A DNA stretch of 64,000 nucleotides from Chitinophaga sp. Ak27 (lineage in GTDB: Bacteria; Bacteroidota; Bacteroidia; Chitinophagales; Chitinophagaceae), in NCBI RefSeq assembly GCF_012726295.1, contig NZ_JABAOB010000005.1, forward strand, positions 1 through 64,000. Direction: 5' to 3'. The notes beneath the pieces are model-generated. The model had not been told where the DNA came from. It worked only from the letters and a program-made list of their open reading frames with translations, and did not search any database. Below, piece by piece: positions 41,428 through 49,830 of this stretch. Position numbers and translations under genes: made by a program. Within the stretch, counting starts at the first letter, position 1, and each line of letters begins with the position of its first letter.

Positions 41428-44295
41428 ATGCAAAAGTTCTTACCTATACTGGCAAAATACCTTTTTGCGATATTGGTATTCAGTCCGGTACTAGTACAGG
41501 CACAGCTCAACGGCTCCTACGTAATCCAGGGTAATATTACAGACGACCACGGCAATGCTCTTCCCGGCGCATCGGTGCAGATCAAAGGCACTTCCTTTGG
41601 CGCACAAACAGATGCCAACGGCCATTTTGAAGTAACCACCAACGCGAAGTTTCCATTGAAACTGGTGTTTCGCCTCATCGGCTATCAACCCCAGGAATTT
41701 GAAGTAAAAAACAGCAGCAGCAAACTGGCCATACAGCTGTTTACCCAGTCACTGCTGGTAAACGAAGTAGTCGTATCAGCTTCCCGCCAACAGGAAAAGA
41801 TGTTGCGCTCCCCGGTAGCCATCGAAAAGCTGGATATCCGCGCATTGAAGGAAACCCCTTCCTCAACTTTCTATGATGCCCTGGGCAACCTCAAAGGCGT
41901 TCAGATGACCACTGCCGGCCTTACCTTCAAAGTATTTAACACCCGCGGTTTCAACGTACCCAATAACTTCCGCTTCATGCAGCTGGTAGACGGTGTAGAC
42001 AACCAGGCCGCCACCCTGGGCGTACCGTTGGGTAACGCTATCGGGCCTACGGAGCTGGATATCTCCAGCGTGGAAGTAACACCCGGCGCTTCTTCCGCCC
42101 TGTATGGTATGAACGCCATCAATGGCATGTCTAACCTGGTCACTAAAAACCCATTCCAATACCAGGGCGTAAGCGTATACCAGAAAATTGCCGTTAACCA
42201 TATCGGCGATGCCGGCGGCGCAAAGCCACTCACAGAAACGGCTATACGGTACGCGCAGCAATACGGCCGCATATTTGCCTGGAAAGTAAACCTCAGCTAT
42301 ATGCAAGGTACCGACTGGTATGCCGACAGCCACAACGACTTCTCCCCCCAATCGAAAGCCAACCCCGATTTCCCACAGCTGAGCGGCCCTAATAACATCG
42401 CCAATGACGCCTGGAATAAATATGGGGATAACGCCAATATCCAGATCATCGATAAAGACGGTCGCGCTTATAACGTACACCGCACCGGCTACTGGGAAAA
42501 AGATATCGTAGGTGATTACACCGTTAAGAATAAAAAAGCCGACTTCTCCTTCAACTTCCGCCTACCTCACAAAATGGAATTATCCGCTTCCTATCGCTAC
42601 GGCGAAATGGATGGATTCTTCCAACGCGGTAACCGTATCGGCCTGAGGGGCGTCACCGTGCAAAATGCCAAGCTGGAACTGGTACACCCCGACTTTACCG
42701 TGAGGTCTTATATCTCCATTGAAAACACCGGCGACTCATACAATATGAACCCGCTGGCCGATAACCTGGAGAAATCTTTCAAGCCGGATAAAAAATGGGC
42801 GTCTGACTATACCACCGGTTTAAACAATGCATTGACTTCCGGCGCCGACCTGGTAGCTGCACACCAGGCTGCCCGCGCCTTTGCAGACGCCGGCCGCTGG
42901 ACACCCGGCACGCCTGCATTTGATGCCCAGGTAACTAAAATTAAAAGTATCAACGACTGGGATATTTACCCTACTTCCAAGAACCCGAACAATACCAGCG
43001 GTGGCGCAGCGCTCCTGCAAAAAAGCCGCTTCTATCATACAGAAGGTACCTGGAACCTGCGTAAATACATACACTTCGCCGATGTGCTGGTAGGCGCCGA
43101 CTATCGCACCTACGAAATCATCCCCGATGGCAACAACTTCGTTGACTTTTCCCTGCCTATGGATAAACGCAATACTCCAGGCGGAAAGCACATCTGGTAC
43201 GGGAAATACGGCGGCTTCGCCCAAATCAGCAAGACGTTTTTCAACGACGCGCTCAAGCTAACCGGTTCCCTGCGCTACGATAAAAACGAACAGTTCGACG
43301 CCAAAGTAAATCCCCGTATTGCAGCAGTATACAGCATCAAAGACAAACACAACTTCCGCATTTCCTGGCAGAACGGATTCCGCTTCCCATCCCTGTTTGA
43401 GGCCTATTCCTTCGTAAACAACGGACAGGTAAGGCGTGTAGGCGGCCTGGCATTTATTGAACAGGGCCTCGGCTACTTCAAAAATTCCTTCCTCACCAGC
43501 ACAGTAGATGCGTTTGGGGTAGCGGTGAATAAAACCATCAATGCAGAACACATCTCCAAAGATGCTGCTGCGGCTAAAAATGCAGGTATACTGAAAGTGG
43601 CTAACCTCGATCCTATTGTACCGGAACAAATCACTTCTTTCGAAGCTGGTTACAAAGCGGTGTTGCTGGATAACAAATTGTTTATTGACGTAGACGGTTA
43701 CTATAGTTCTTATAAGCATTTCATCGGGCAAATAGAAGCAGCGGTGCCTAAAACGGGCAATGTAAACAACCCGGATCAAAGCGTGCTGAATCAAATGCTG
43801 GATAAATCGCAGCAAGACCGGTACCGCGTATGGACCAACAGTAAGTCGACGGTTAACAACTACGGGTTTGCAGTAGCAGTAACCTATGATATCTACAAAG
43901 GTTACACCGTGAGCGGCAACGCCAACTATAATAAACTGGCGCAGGATAAAACAAAAGATGATGCCCTCATCCCCGGCTTCAATACTCCTGATTGGTTTAC
44001 CAACGTGAGTGTGGGTAACCGTAATGTGATTAAAAACATTGGCTTCAACGTAGTATGGCACTGGCAGAATACTTTCTACTGGCAAAACCTGTTTGGCAAC
44101 GGCGACGTGCCTTCTTACAGCACGGTGGATGCACAGATCACTTACCGCGTGCCGAAAATCAATACTTCCTTTAAACTGGGTGCTTCCAATGTATTGAACT
44201 CAAAATACTTCCAATATGTAGGCGGACCTACTATCGGCGGGCTCTATTACTTATCTGTAACATACGATAACATATTTAAGAGAGGCAAACAATAA
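41428..44295 (+). CDS. TonB-dependent receptor
   Basis: A 955-residue outer-membrane receptor. Signal peptide about 1-25 (MQKFLPILAKYLF to VQAQ), a CarboxypepD_reg-like domain about 31-112 (IQGNITDDHGNALPGASVQIKG), a plug with LVNEVVVSASRQQEK near 115 and the conserved SSVEVTPGASSALYGMNAINGM segment near 212, and a barrel ending in the aromatic-rich strand GLYYLSVTYDN. No SusD partner and no STN domain, so it is not a SusC. The ATG at 41428 gives a proper signal peptide. It is monocistronic between a promoter and a strong terminator. The ligand is unknown. Confidence 0.9.
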   Translation: MQKFLPILAKYLFAILVFSPVLVQAQLNGSYVIQGNITDDHGNALPGASVQIKGTSFGAQTDANGHFEVTTNAKFPLKLVFRLIGYQPQEFEVKNSSSKLAIQLFTQSLLVNEVVVSASRQQEKMLRSPVAIEKLDIRALKETPSSTFYDALGNLKGVQMTTAGLTFKVFNTRGFNVPNNFRFMQLVDGVDNQAATLGVPLGNAIGPTELDISSVEVTPGASSALYGMNAINGMSNLVTKNPFQYQGVSVYQKIAVNHIGDAGGAKPLTETAIRYAQQYGRIFAWKVNLSYMQGTDWYADSHNDFSPQSKANPDFPQLSGPNNIANDAWNKYGDNANIQIIDKDGRAYNVHRTGYWEKDIVGDYTVKNKKADFSFNFRLPHKMELSASYRYGEMDGFFQRGNRIGLRGVTVQNAKLELVHPDFTVRSYISIENTGDSYNMNPLADNLEKSFKPDKKWASDYTTGLNNALTSGADLVAAHQAARAFADAGRWTPGTPAFDAQVTKIKSINDWDIYPTSKNPNNTSGGAALLQKSRFYHTEGTWNLRKYIHFADVLVGADYRTYEIIPDGNNFVDFSLPMDKRNTPGGKHIWYGKYGGFAQISKTFFNDALKLTGSLRYDKNEQFDAKVNPRIAAVYSIKDKHNFRISWQNGFRFPSLFEAYSFVNNGQVRRVGGLAFIEQGLGYFKNSFLTSTVDAFGVAVNKTINAEHISKDAAAAKNAGILKVANLDPIVPEQITSFEAGYKAVLLDNKLFIDVDGYYSSYKHFIGQIEAAVPKTGNVNNPDQSVLNQMLDKSQQDRYRVWTNSKSTVNNYGFAVAVTYDIYKGYTVSGNANYNKLAQDKTKDDALIPGFNTPDWFTNVSVGNRNVIKNIGFNVVWHWQNTFYWQNLFGNGDVPSYSTVDAQITYRVPKINTSFKLGASNVLNSKYFQYVGGPTIGGLYYLSVTYDNIFKRGKQ

Positions 44296-44331
44296 ACAAG
44301 CAGGGATGATTCCCCGCCGTGTGCTCATAGG

Positions 44332-44368
44332 AACGCCGTGTACTTACAACAAGTACACGGCGTTTTTG
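44332..44368 (+). terminator. Strong Rho-independent terminator after the TonB receptor
   Basis: Perfect 14-bp stem (44332-44345 with 44351-44364), 5-nt loop, T run. On the minus strand it lacks a T run, so it is a poorer end for the convergent PUL transcript. Confidence 0.93.
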
Positions 44369-44390
44369 TAATAGGGTTTCAAAGGGTTGC

Positions 44391-45824
44391 TTATTTACCA
44401 ATTTTTGCATCAAGTGTTTTACTTCCTTTTACCAATACTGTTACATAAGAAATCATATTTCCATTGTTATCCACCTCATGCCTGGCCGGCATAGCAATAT
44501 TGTTCATCCTTATTGTACGATAATCCCCGGCGAATGCGGCTTTCCACTGGAAAGTGCCTTTACCGGTATGACTAAGCACTGTTTCTTGCGCGGTATGGCT
44601 GACAGCAATCGTTGTATGGAGTACCCGCAAATTGCTTAATGCAGCATGGCTTCCACTTTTACCCCGATATAAAGTAGTGATGCGTTTCGCTGCAGCATCC
44701 GGCTCTATTCCCATCAGCCCTCTTACAATTGCTTCCAGCACAGCAAAAGATACTTCAGGATATTCCCTTCTTGGGGTAGCGGGGTCTGTGAGTTGCAGTA
44801 TATACTCACTGGCTTTCAGCCAATAGCCTTGTTTAAACAAAATTACCGGCAAATAGGAAGTGGTTTCCACATTCCACGTACCGGCGGTGAGCCGGGCGAT
44901 GGTTGCACGGCTCCGGGTGCTATCTCTCAGCGCATCAAACCATAACAGGAAAACAGCTCCTTCTCTGGTGCCAAACTTACCATTGTCATTGTACCAGGTG
45001 TAGTAACGTGTCTGCGCTTCATTCCACCAAACGTCATCTATCTGCTGCTGGTATCGGGCAGCTGTTTGCACCAGTTGTGCCACTTTGGCCGCATTTCCCC
45101 TGGCTTCTAAAATAGCAGCATAAGACAATAATCCCCGGTAAATAGTGGCGATCAGATCAACGCCCATTTTCAGGTCCGCTACATTTTCCACATAAGACGG
45201 TAGCCCCCGGCAAACATGAAAATTATCCTGTTGATTAAAAGGGAAGGGGGCATTGGGATGTGTAGGCCTGGTCAGCAGGGAGTCCGGCTCCAATACCCAC
45301 TTGCGGATATATTCCTTTGTTGTTTTATCAAAGAAATTCGTCAACACAGGATCTGTGATATAGGAAGTATCACCGGTCCATTGGTACAGTTTCCAACAGG
45401 CTGTCAGGATATCGAAATTGGCATTGAGGTTATACCAGAAGGCGGTATCATTCCGGTAATCTTCGGGTGCGGGTTTTCCATACCTGTTGATTTCCCAGTA
45501 AGTGCACCAGTCTTTCTTTGCGGAGATATGCCGGGCAAAGGCGCCGATCATATTCTTGTTTTCTTTATCCAGCCCATATATGGTTGCTCCTATGGTTTGG
45601 TGTGCTATATCGCGCATGCAAAAGGCCATGCGGGACGGCAATGCAGCTTCATACCAGGGCCCCACCGGGTCGGTCGGATTGCCCTGGTAGTGCCGCACCA
45701 TACTTCCGGCCCATTCATAAGCCCGTTGCATAGCGCTGTCTGATGAGGTAAAAACAGTAGGGGTCTGGGCTTTTGTGCAGCAGTAGCTCGCCAGCAGCAG
45801 CAGCGGCAGTAAACATATCTTCAT
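44391..45824 (-). CDS. Six-hairpin glycosidase-like exported protein
   Basis: A 477-residue protein with a signal peptide (about 1-19, ending TKAQ). The body is helix-rich with repeated aromatic/acidic segments (LPSRMAFCMRDIAHQTIGATIYG near 62, AFWYNLNANFDILTACWKLYQWTGD near 128, QQQIDDVWWNEAQTRYYTWYNDNG near 260, REYPEVSFAVLEAIVRGLMG near 352), the pattern of (alpha/alpha)6-barrel glycosidases. I cannot name a GH family. Asp72, and the Asp and Glu residues in these segments, are candidate catalytic residues. It is the last gene of the alpha-galactoside locus, 8 bp after GH27, so it probably trims the same glycan. Confidence 0.72.
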   Translation of the reverse strand: MKICLLPLLLLASYCCTKAQTPTVFTSSDSAMQRAYEWAGSMVRHYQGNPTDPVGPWYEAALPSRMAFCMRDIAHQTIGATIYGLDKENKNMIGAFARHISAKKDWCTYWEINRYGKPAPEDYRNDTAFWYNLNANFDILTACWKLYQWTGDTSYITDPVLTNFFDKTTKEYIRKWVLEPDSLLTRPTHPNAPFPFNQQDNFHVCRGLPSYVENVADLKMGVDLIATIYRGLLSYAAILEARGNAAKVAQLVQTAARYQQQIDDVWWNEAQTRYYTWYNDNGKFGTREGAVFLLWFDALRDSTRSRATIARLTAGTWNVETTSYLPVILFKQGYWLKASEYILQLTDPATPRREYPEVSFAVLEAIVRGLMGIEPDAAAKRITTLYRGKSGSHAALSNLRVLHTTIAVSHTAQETVLSHTGKGTFQWKAAFAGDYRTIRMNNIAMPARHEVDNNGNMISYVTVLVKGSKTLDAKIGK

Positions 45825-45832
45825 TGTTTCTT

Positions 45833-47035
45833 TTATTTCTTTAGCCTGAACATCAACACGTCATGGGATTTCAATATAGCGTTGAGATTCTTTTCCGTCG
45901 TGCCTTCCTGCTTGCCTGTCCATACATTATACAGGGCGTAGTCGGCATTCTTCTCCAATGCATAATGAAAAATAGCGTCAACCACCGGTGTTTGTTTCCA
46001 GTTGAAGGTAACCGGCCTATCATGACTGCTCCGGTTTACAAAACAAACGGCCCAATCCCCCTGTTGCAGCGGTTTAAACCATACCTGCAAACTATCTTTA
46101 TCGGCATATTTAAATCCCTGGATGCCCAGTGGATCCTGGTCAATAGCAATAATATTTCTATTGGTAAGGATCGCCTTGGTTTGTGGCGTCATTTTCCGGA
46201 TATCGTTGCCTGCCATGAGCGGAGCAGCCATCATGGCCCAAAGCGAGAAGTGCGTTTTATCTTCTTGGTAAGTCATGCCGTTGCCTACTTCCAGCATATC
46301 GGGATCGTTCCAATGATCTGGACCAGCGTATTTGCGTAGGGTATCCTGCAAGTCTGCAATGCGCATCACGCTTAACGCGTCCCAGGTACCCTGGTTATGT
46401 ACAGAGTCGAACACCTGGTAGATGTCTTCTGTAGTGCGCCATAGCTGTCCCACCGGCTCCCCCCATTGCCAGGGCTTGTTCACGCCCCATTCACACAAAC
46501 TGAATATCATGGGATGCCCCGCTTTACGTAGCGCCCTGCTCATAGTGGTATAGGCTTCCTTCGCATTGATACCGTTTGTATTGCACCAGTCGAATTTCAG
46601 GTAGTCGATATTCCATGCGGCATAGTTTCGGGCGTCCTGGTATTCATATCCCCTCGTGCCCGGATATTTGGCACAGGTAAGCGTACCGGCGCAGTTATAC
46701 AGGCCAAATTTTAACCCCTTCGCATGTACGTAATCTACCACTACTTTGAGGCCGTGCGGGAATTTTACCGGGTCAGGAATGAGGTTGCCGAGGCTGTCTC
46801 TTTCCATAGCCATCCAGCCATCATCCAGTACCAGGTAGTGGTATCCCGCATCTTTCATACCGGAGGACACCAAGGCGTCTGCTATCTCCATAATCATTTT
46901 TTCATTGATAGCTGTCTGGAAGGTATTCCAGCTATTCCAGCCCATAGGCGGTGTAGGCGCCAATCCCTCAAACTTTTGTGCCGAAGCATTATTGGCTACC
47001 AGCAACACCAGTATCCAAAACATTAATCTCTTCAT
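45833..47035 (-). CDS. GH27 alpha-galactosidase
   Basis: A 400-residue exported retaining glycosidase (signal peptide about 1-20, ending ASAQ). GH27 motifs: TPPMGWNSWNTF at 28-39, LDDGWM near 70, the nucleophile Asp149 in YLKFDWCN, CEWGVNKPW near 181 and WNDPDMLEVGNG at 242-253 with the acid/base. The C-terminal ~110 residues are the beta-sandwich domain. It should release terminal alpha-galactose (or beta-L-arabinopyranose in some relatives). It sits in an operon with SusC/SusD and a six-hairpin glycosidase-like protein. Confidence 0.94.
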   Translation of the reverse strand: MKRLMFWILVLLVANNASAQKFEGLAPTPPMGWNSWNTFQTAINEKMIMEIADALVSSGMKDAGYHYLVLDDGWMAMERDSLGNLIPDPVKFPHGLKVVVDYVHAKGLKFGLYNCAGTLTCAKYPGTRGYEYQDARNYAAWNIDYLKFDWCNTNGINAKEAYTTMSRALRKAGHPMIFSLCEWGVNKPWQWGEPVGQLWRTTEDIYQVFDSVHNQGTWDALSVMRIADLQDTLRKYAGPDHWNDPDMLEVGNGMTYQEDKTHFSLWAMMAAPLMAGNDIRKMTPQTKAILTNRNIIAIDQDPLGIQGFKYADKDSLQVWFKPLQQGDWAVCFVNRSSHDRPVTFNWKQTPVVDAIFHYALEKNADYALYNVWTGKQEGTTEKNLNAILKSHDVLMFRLKK

Positions 47036-47050
47036 AACGCTTAAAAATAT

Positions 47051-48094
47051 TCAGTCATTACAGTTATTCATTGCTTTTTCCCTGACAGAACAGCCCAGGA
47101 AGGCTTCCGGGCCTATCCCCAGATATTTGGGGCCATCGTTTACATTGACCACCCTGGCAGACATAAAATCGAGGTACCAGTTCATCCACGGAAATATATA
47201 ATGATACATTTCCGCCGCATGCACTACGAGGCCGTCACCCGCCTTGTGAGGCAATTGCAGGCCCTTATCCTGGTAAAAGTTTTCGCCCACGGTGTGCAGC
47301 CATTCATGTACCCATACGCCGGGGTCATTATTCTTGTAATAATTGATCCGGTCGGCGAGACTGGTGCCTGCGTCAAATTTTACAGTAACATAGCCGGTCT
47401 TCATGCTTTCCTTAAGCGGGTTAGTCCATGCCAGGCCGAAGTAGCCGCTTTTAAAACTGCAGGCGCCCTCGCTTTCCCGCCAGAAAACAAACAGGCAATC
47501 GTAGGCGCCGGATTGTATATCGGGCATCAGATCCGCAATGGTGGAAGGATCTACAGTATACCAGTTATTGGCGCCGCGCGTCAGCATCACCGGCGCAGTG
47601 ATATCTTTGCGTGTTACTTCCCAGTGGATGGTGCCGTAAGCATATTTTTCGAAATGCTGCTGCAGGCTCCACTGGAAGAAATCGTATCCCTGATCCAGCT
47701 CCGCTTTTGAAAAATGGGTACTGCAATCGCCTGTGGCGGAGGTACCGCTGGTTTCATTTACACCTATCCAGAGTGCTTTCCATACTTTAGGAACCGGCTT
47801 ATCGGCAGTGGTAAAACTTAGTGTGCCCGTTGCCGTTATATTTACTTCTTTGCGGAGATACTGGAAGGCATTTTGCAGCGCCACACCGATTACATGTTTG
47901 CCGGCAGTAACGGCAATATTGCCGGGGGTGGTAATGCCGGTGTATGCACCGTCCAGGTATATATAGCCAGCTTCCGGTGCTGATATGGCCACCTGGATTT
48001 TTCCATCGGGTTTATCACCACCGGCGGGGATGCTGCTTTTTTTGCATGCACCCACCACCGCCAGCAGTAATACTAACGTCCATTGTGTTTTCAT
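47051..48094 (-). CDS. PEGA-domain lipoprotein with an HExxH metallopeptidase motif
   Basis: A 347-residue lipoprotein with lipobox VVGAC (Cys17). Residues about 32-97 form a PEGA-like beta domain (IQVAISAPEAGYIYLDGAYTG, then AVTAGKHVIGVALQ). The C-terminal ~240 residues match no family that I know, but hold VHEWLHTVGENFY with HEWLH at 263-267 and GE at 270-271, a typical zinc gluzincin helix; His292 or His298 (VHAAEMYHYI) could be a further ligand. There are several cysteines (124, 200, 212, 335, 343). The gene lies between susD and GH27 with 13- and 15-bp gaps, so it belongs to this locus. A glycoprotein- or peptide-cleaving role is inference. Confidence 0.75.
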   Translation of the reverse strand: MKTQWTLVLLLAVVGACKKSSIPAGGDKPDGKIQVAISAPEAGYIYLDGAYTGITTPGNIAVTAGKHVIGVALQNAFQYLRKEVNITATGTLSFTTADKPVPKVWKALWIGVNETSGTSATGDCSTHFSKAELDQGYDFFQWSLQQHFEKYAYGTIHWEVTRKDITAPVMLTRGANNWYTVDPSTIADLMPDIQSGAYDCLFVFWRESEGACSFKSGYFGLAWTNPLKESMKTGYVTVKFDAGTSLADRINYYKNNDPGVWVHEWLHTVGENFYQDKGLQLPHKAGDGLVVHAAEMYHYIFPWMNWYLDFMSARVVNVNDGPKYLGIGPEAFLGCSVREKAMNNCND

Positions 48095-48107
48095 TTTTGA
48101 GGGGTTA

Positions 48108-49790
48108 TTAATTATATCCGGGGTTCTGTGGCAAATTGGTTCTCCTGATTTCTTCCCTGGGAATAGGCAAAAGATAATGTTGAGATTTAAATACCCTGTC
48201 CTGTACCTTTATGTAGGTATATGTTTTAGATCCGTCAGGATTCTTAACAATCTTTACGCCACCCAGCGGCGTATTTTCTGTTACGTCGGCTATCTTCCAA
48301 CGGCGTACATCGTAATAACGCTGGCCTTCCAGGCACAACTCCACGCGGCGTTCGTTCTGTATTTTGGCCAGCAGTGCGGCGCCTGTTAAGCTGCCTGGCA
48401 GGTTATTTACAATACCGGCACGATGCCTGAGCAGGTCGAGATACTGCCGTGACACCGCTTCATGTCCCAGGTTAAACTCTGCCTCTGCATAGTTTAAATA
48501 GATTTCTGCCAGCCGGGAAATGATCCAAAATTTGTTGGTTTGAGTTTCTACATTGAAATTAAAAGTAGTGTCCTGGTACTTTCTAAAGCTATACCTTGTC
48601 ATGCTGGCATTCCAGGTATCCCATCCCTGTTGGGAGTCGAGACCGCCTTCATACATTTCAGCAATATTGCTGTGCCCTGCCGCGTAGCGGTCTTTGAAAA
48701 AATCAGGTTTGCCGTAAGGTTTTCCATCAAAAATAATGTCACTATAAAAACGGGGATCCCTGTTAGCATAGGGCTGTTGCGGATTATATCCTGAGCTGGC
48801 ATCTGTGATATCCTTTCCATCGGCAGTACCAAAAGCATCTACCAGGTTCTGGCTGGGCGCGAAAGATGACCAGCCGTGGAAACCACAGGGAGCAAGGAAC
48901 ATTTCTACACCCTGGAAAGCATTCCACTGGTATTGTTTATTACCCTGGCGAGCCATGAGTATTTCTGAGTTCCAGGTGGTGAAGATATTTTCATAACCGC
49001 CGGTGTATAATTGATATCCTGGCAGGTCAATCACCGCCTTGGCGGCATCAGATGCTAGTTGCCATTTCTGCTTATCATTGGATGGATTCCACAGCGGGCT
49101 GGCAGCGTACAGCAGGGCTTTCGATTTGAGCGCGAGCGCAGCGGCTTTGGTAGCGCGTCCCAGCTCGGCGGCGCCAGAGCTATAACCTACTGGCAACACC
49201 GCAGCGGCAGCATCGCATTCTGCCACAATAAAAGCCACGCATTCATCGAAGGTGCTGCGGGACGCCTGGAAATTACTGTTCAGGTCAAAAGGTTTTTTTA
49301 CCAGCGGTACACCACCGTAGTCGCTAATCAGTTTGAAATAGGCATAGGCACGCAGATAGATAATTTCCGCTTTTAGCCGGGCACGCACCGCATCATCACC
49401 GGGTACGCCATCTATTTTAGACAGGAAGAGATTACAATCCTGTATCCTTTTATAGGTATCGCTCCAGATATCGAAATTGCCCAGGTTATCGGGTGTTAAA
49501 GAGCCGGAGTTCATAATGGAAGCATTGTAGTCATCAAACTTATTAAATGCTTCATCGGTTGCCGAAGAAAGCGCCCAGGTGCGGTTGGTAAGGTTATCCC
49601 AGTAGTGACCGGGGTTAGGTAACACCGTATATTGAAAATCAGCAAATGCCTCGGCCAACTTCAGGTCTTTCCACACCGACTGGTCAGAAAATGAATCCAG
49701 GGGCACTTTATCCAGCACATTTTTCTGACAGGCCATTAGCAGGAAGGTGGTCATTAATGCGGTTCCTATTTTCCAGTATATTCTTTTCAC
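48108..49790 (-). CDS. susD: SusD/RagB family nutrient-binding lipoprotein (PUL 2)
   Basis: A 560-residue lipoprotein with lipobox LLMAC near residue 21. SusD signatures: KAEIIYLRAYAYFKLISDYGGVPLVKKP near 134, RSTFDECVAFIVAECDAAAAVLP near 170, ALALKSKALLYAASPLWNP near 213, ISRLAEIYLNYAEAEFNLG near 429 and RRVELCLEGQRYYDVRRWKIAD near 483. It forms the glycan-capturing lid on the SusC pore. It starts 40 bp after susC and is followed by the PEGA lipoprotein gene after 13 bp. Confidence 0.95.
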   Translation of the reverse strand: MKRIYWKIGTALMTTFLLMACQKNVLDKVPLDSFSDQSVWKDLKLAEAFADFQYTVLPNPGHYWDNLTNRTWALSSATDEAFNKFDDYNASIMNSGSLTPDNLGNFDIWSDTYKRIQDCNLFLSKIDGVPGDDAVRARLKAEIIYLRAYAYFKLISDYGGVPLVKKPFDLNSNFQASRSTFDECVAFIVAECDAAAAVLPVGYSSGAAELGRATKAAALALKSKALLYAASPLWNPSNDKQKWQLASDAAKAVIDLPGYQLYTGGYENIFTTWNSEILMARQGNKQYQWNAFQGVEMFLAPCGFHGWSSFAPSQNLVDAFGTADGKDITDASSGYNPQQPYANRDPRFYSDIIFDGKPYGKPDFFKDRYAAGHSNIAEMYEGGLDSQQGWDTWNASMTRYSFRKYQDTTFNFNVETQTNKFWIISRLAEIYLNYAEAEFNLGHEAVSRQYLDLLRHRAGIVNNLPGSLTGAALLAKIQNERRVELCLEGQRYYDVRRWKIADVTENTPLGGVKIVKNPDGSKTYTYIKVQDRVFKSQHYLLPIPREEIRRTNLPQNPGYN

Positions 49791-49830
49791 AATAATTAAA
49801 TTTAAATGTCCATAAATATGATAAAATGGA

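Noticed and set aside
43258..44085. 275-codon minus-strand frame opposite the TonB receptor
   Set aside because: Shadow of a well-supported receptor gene; composition is that of reverse-complement codons.
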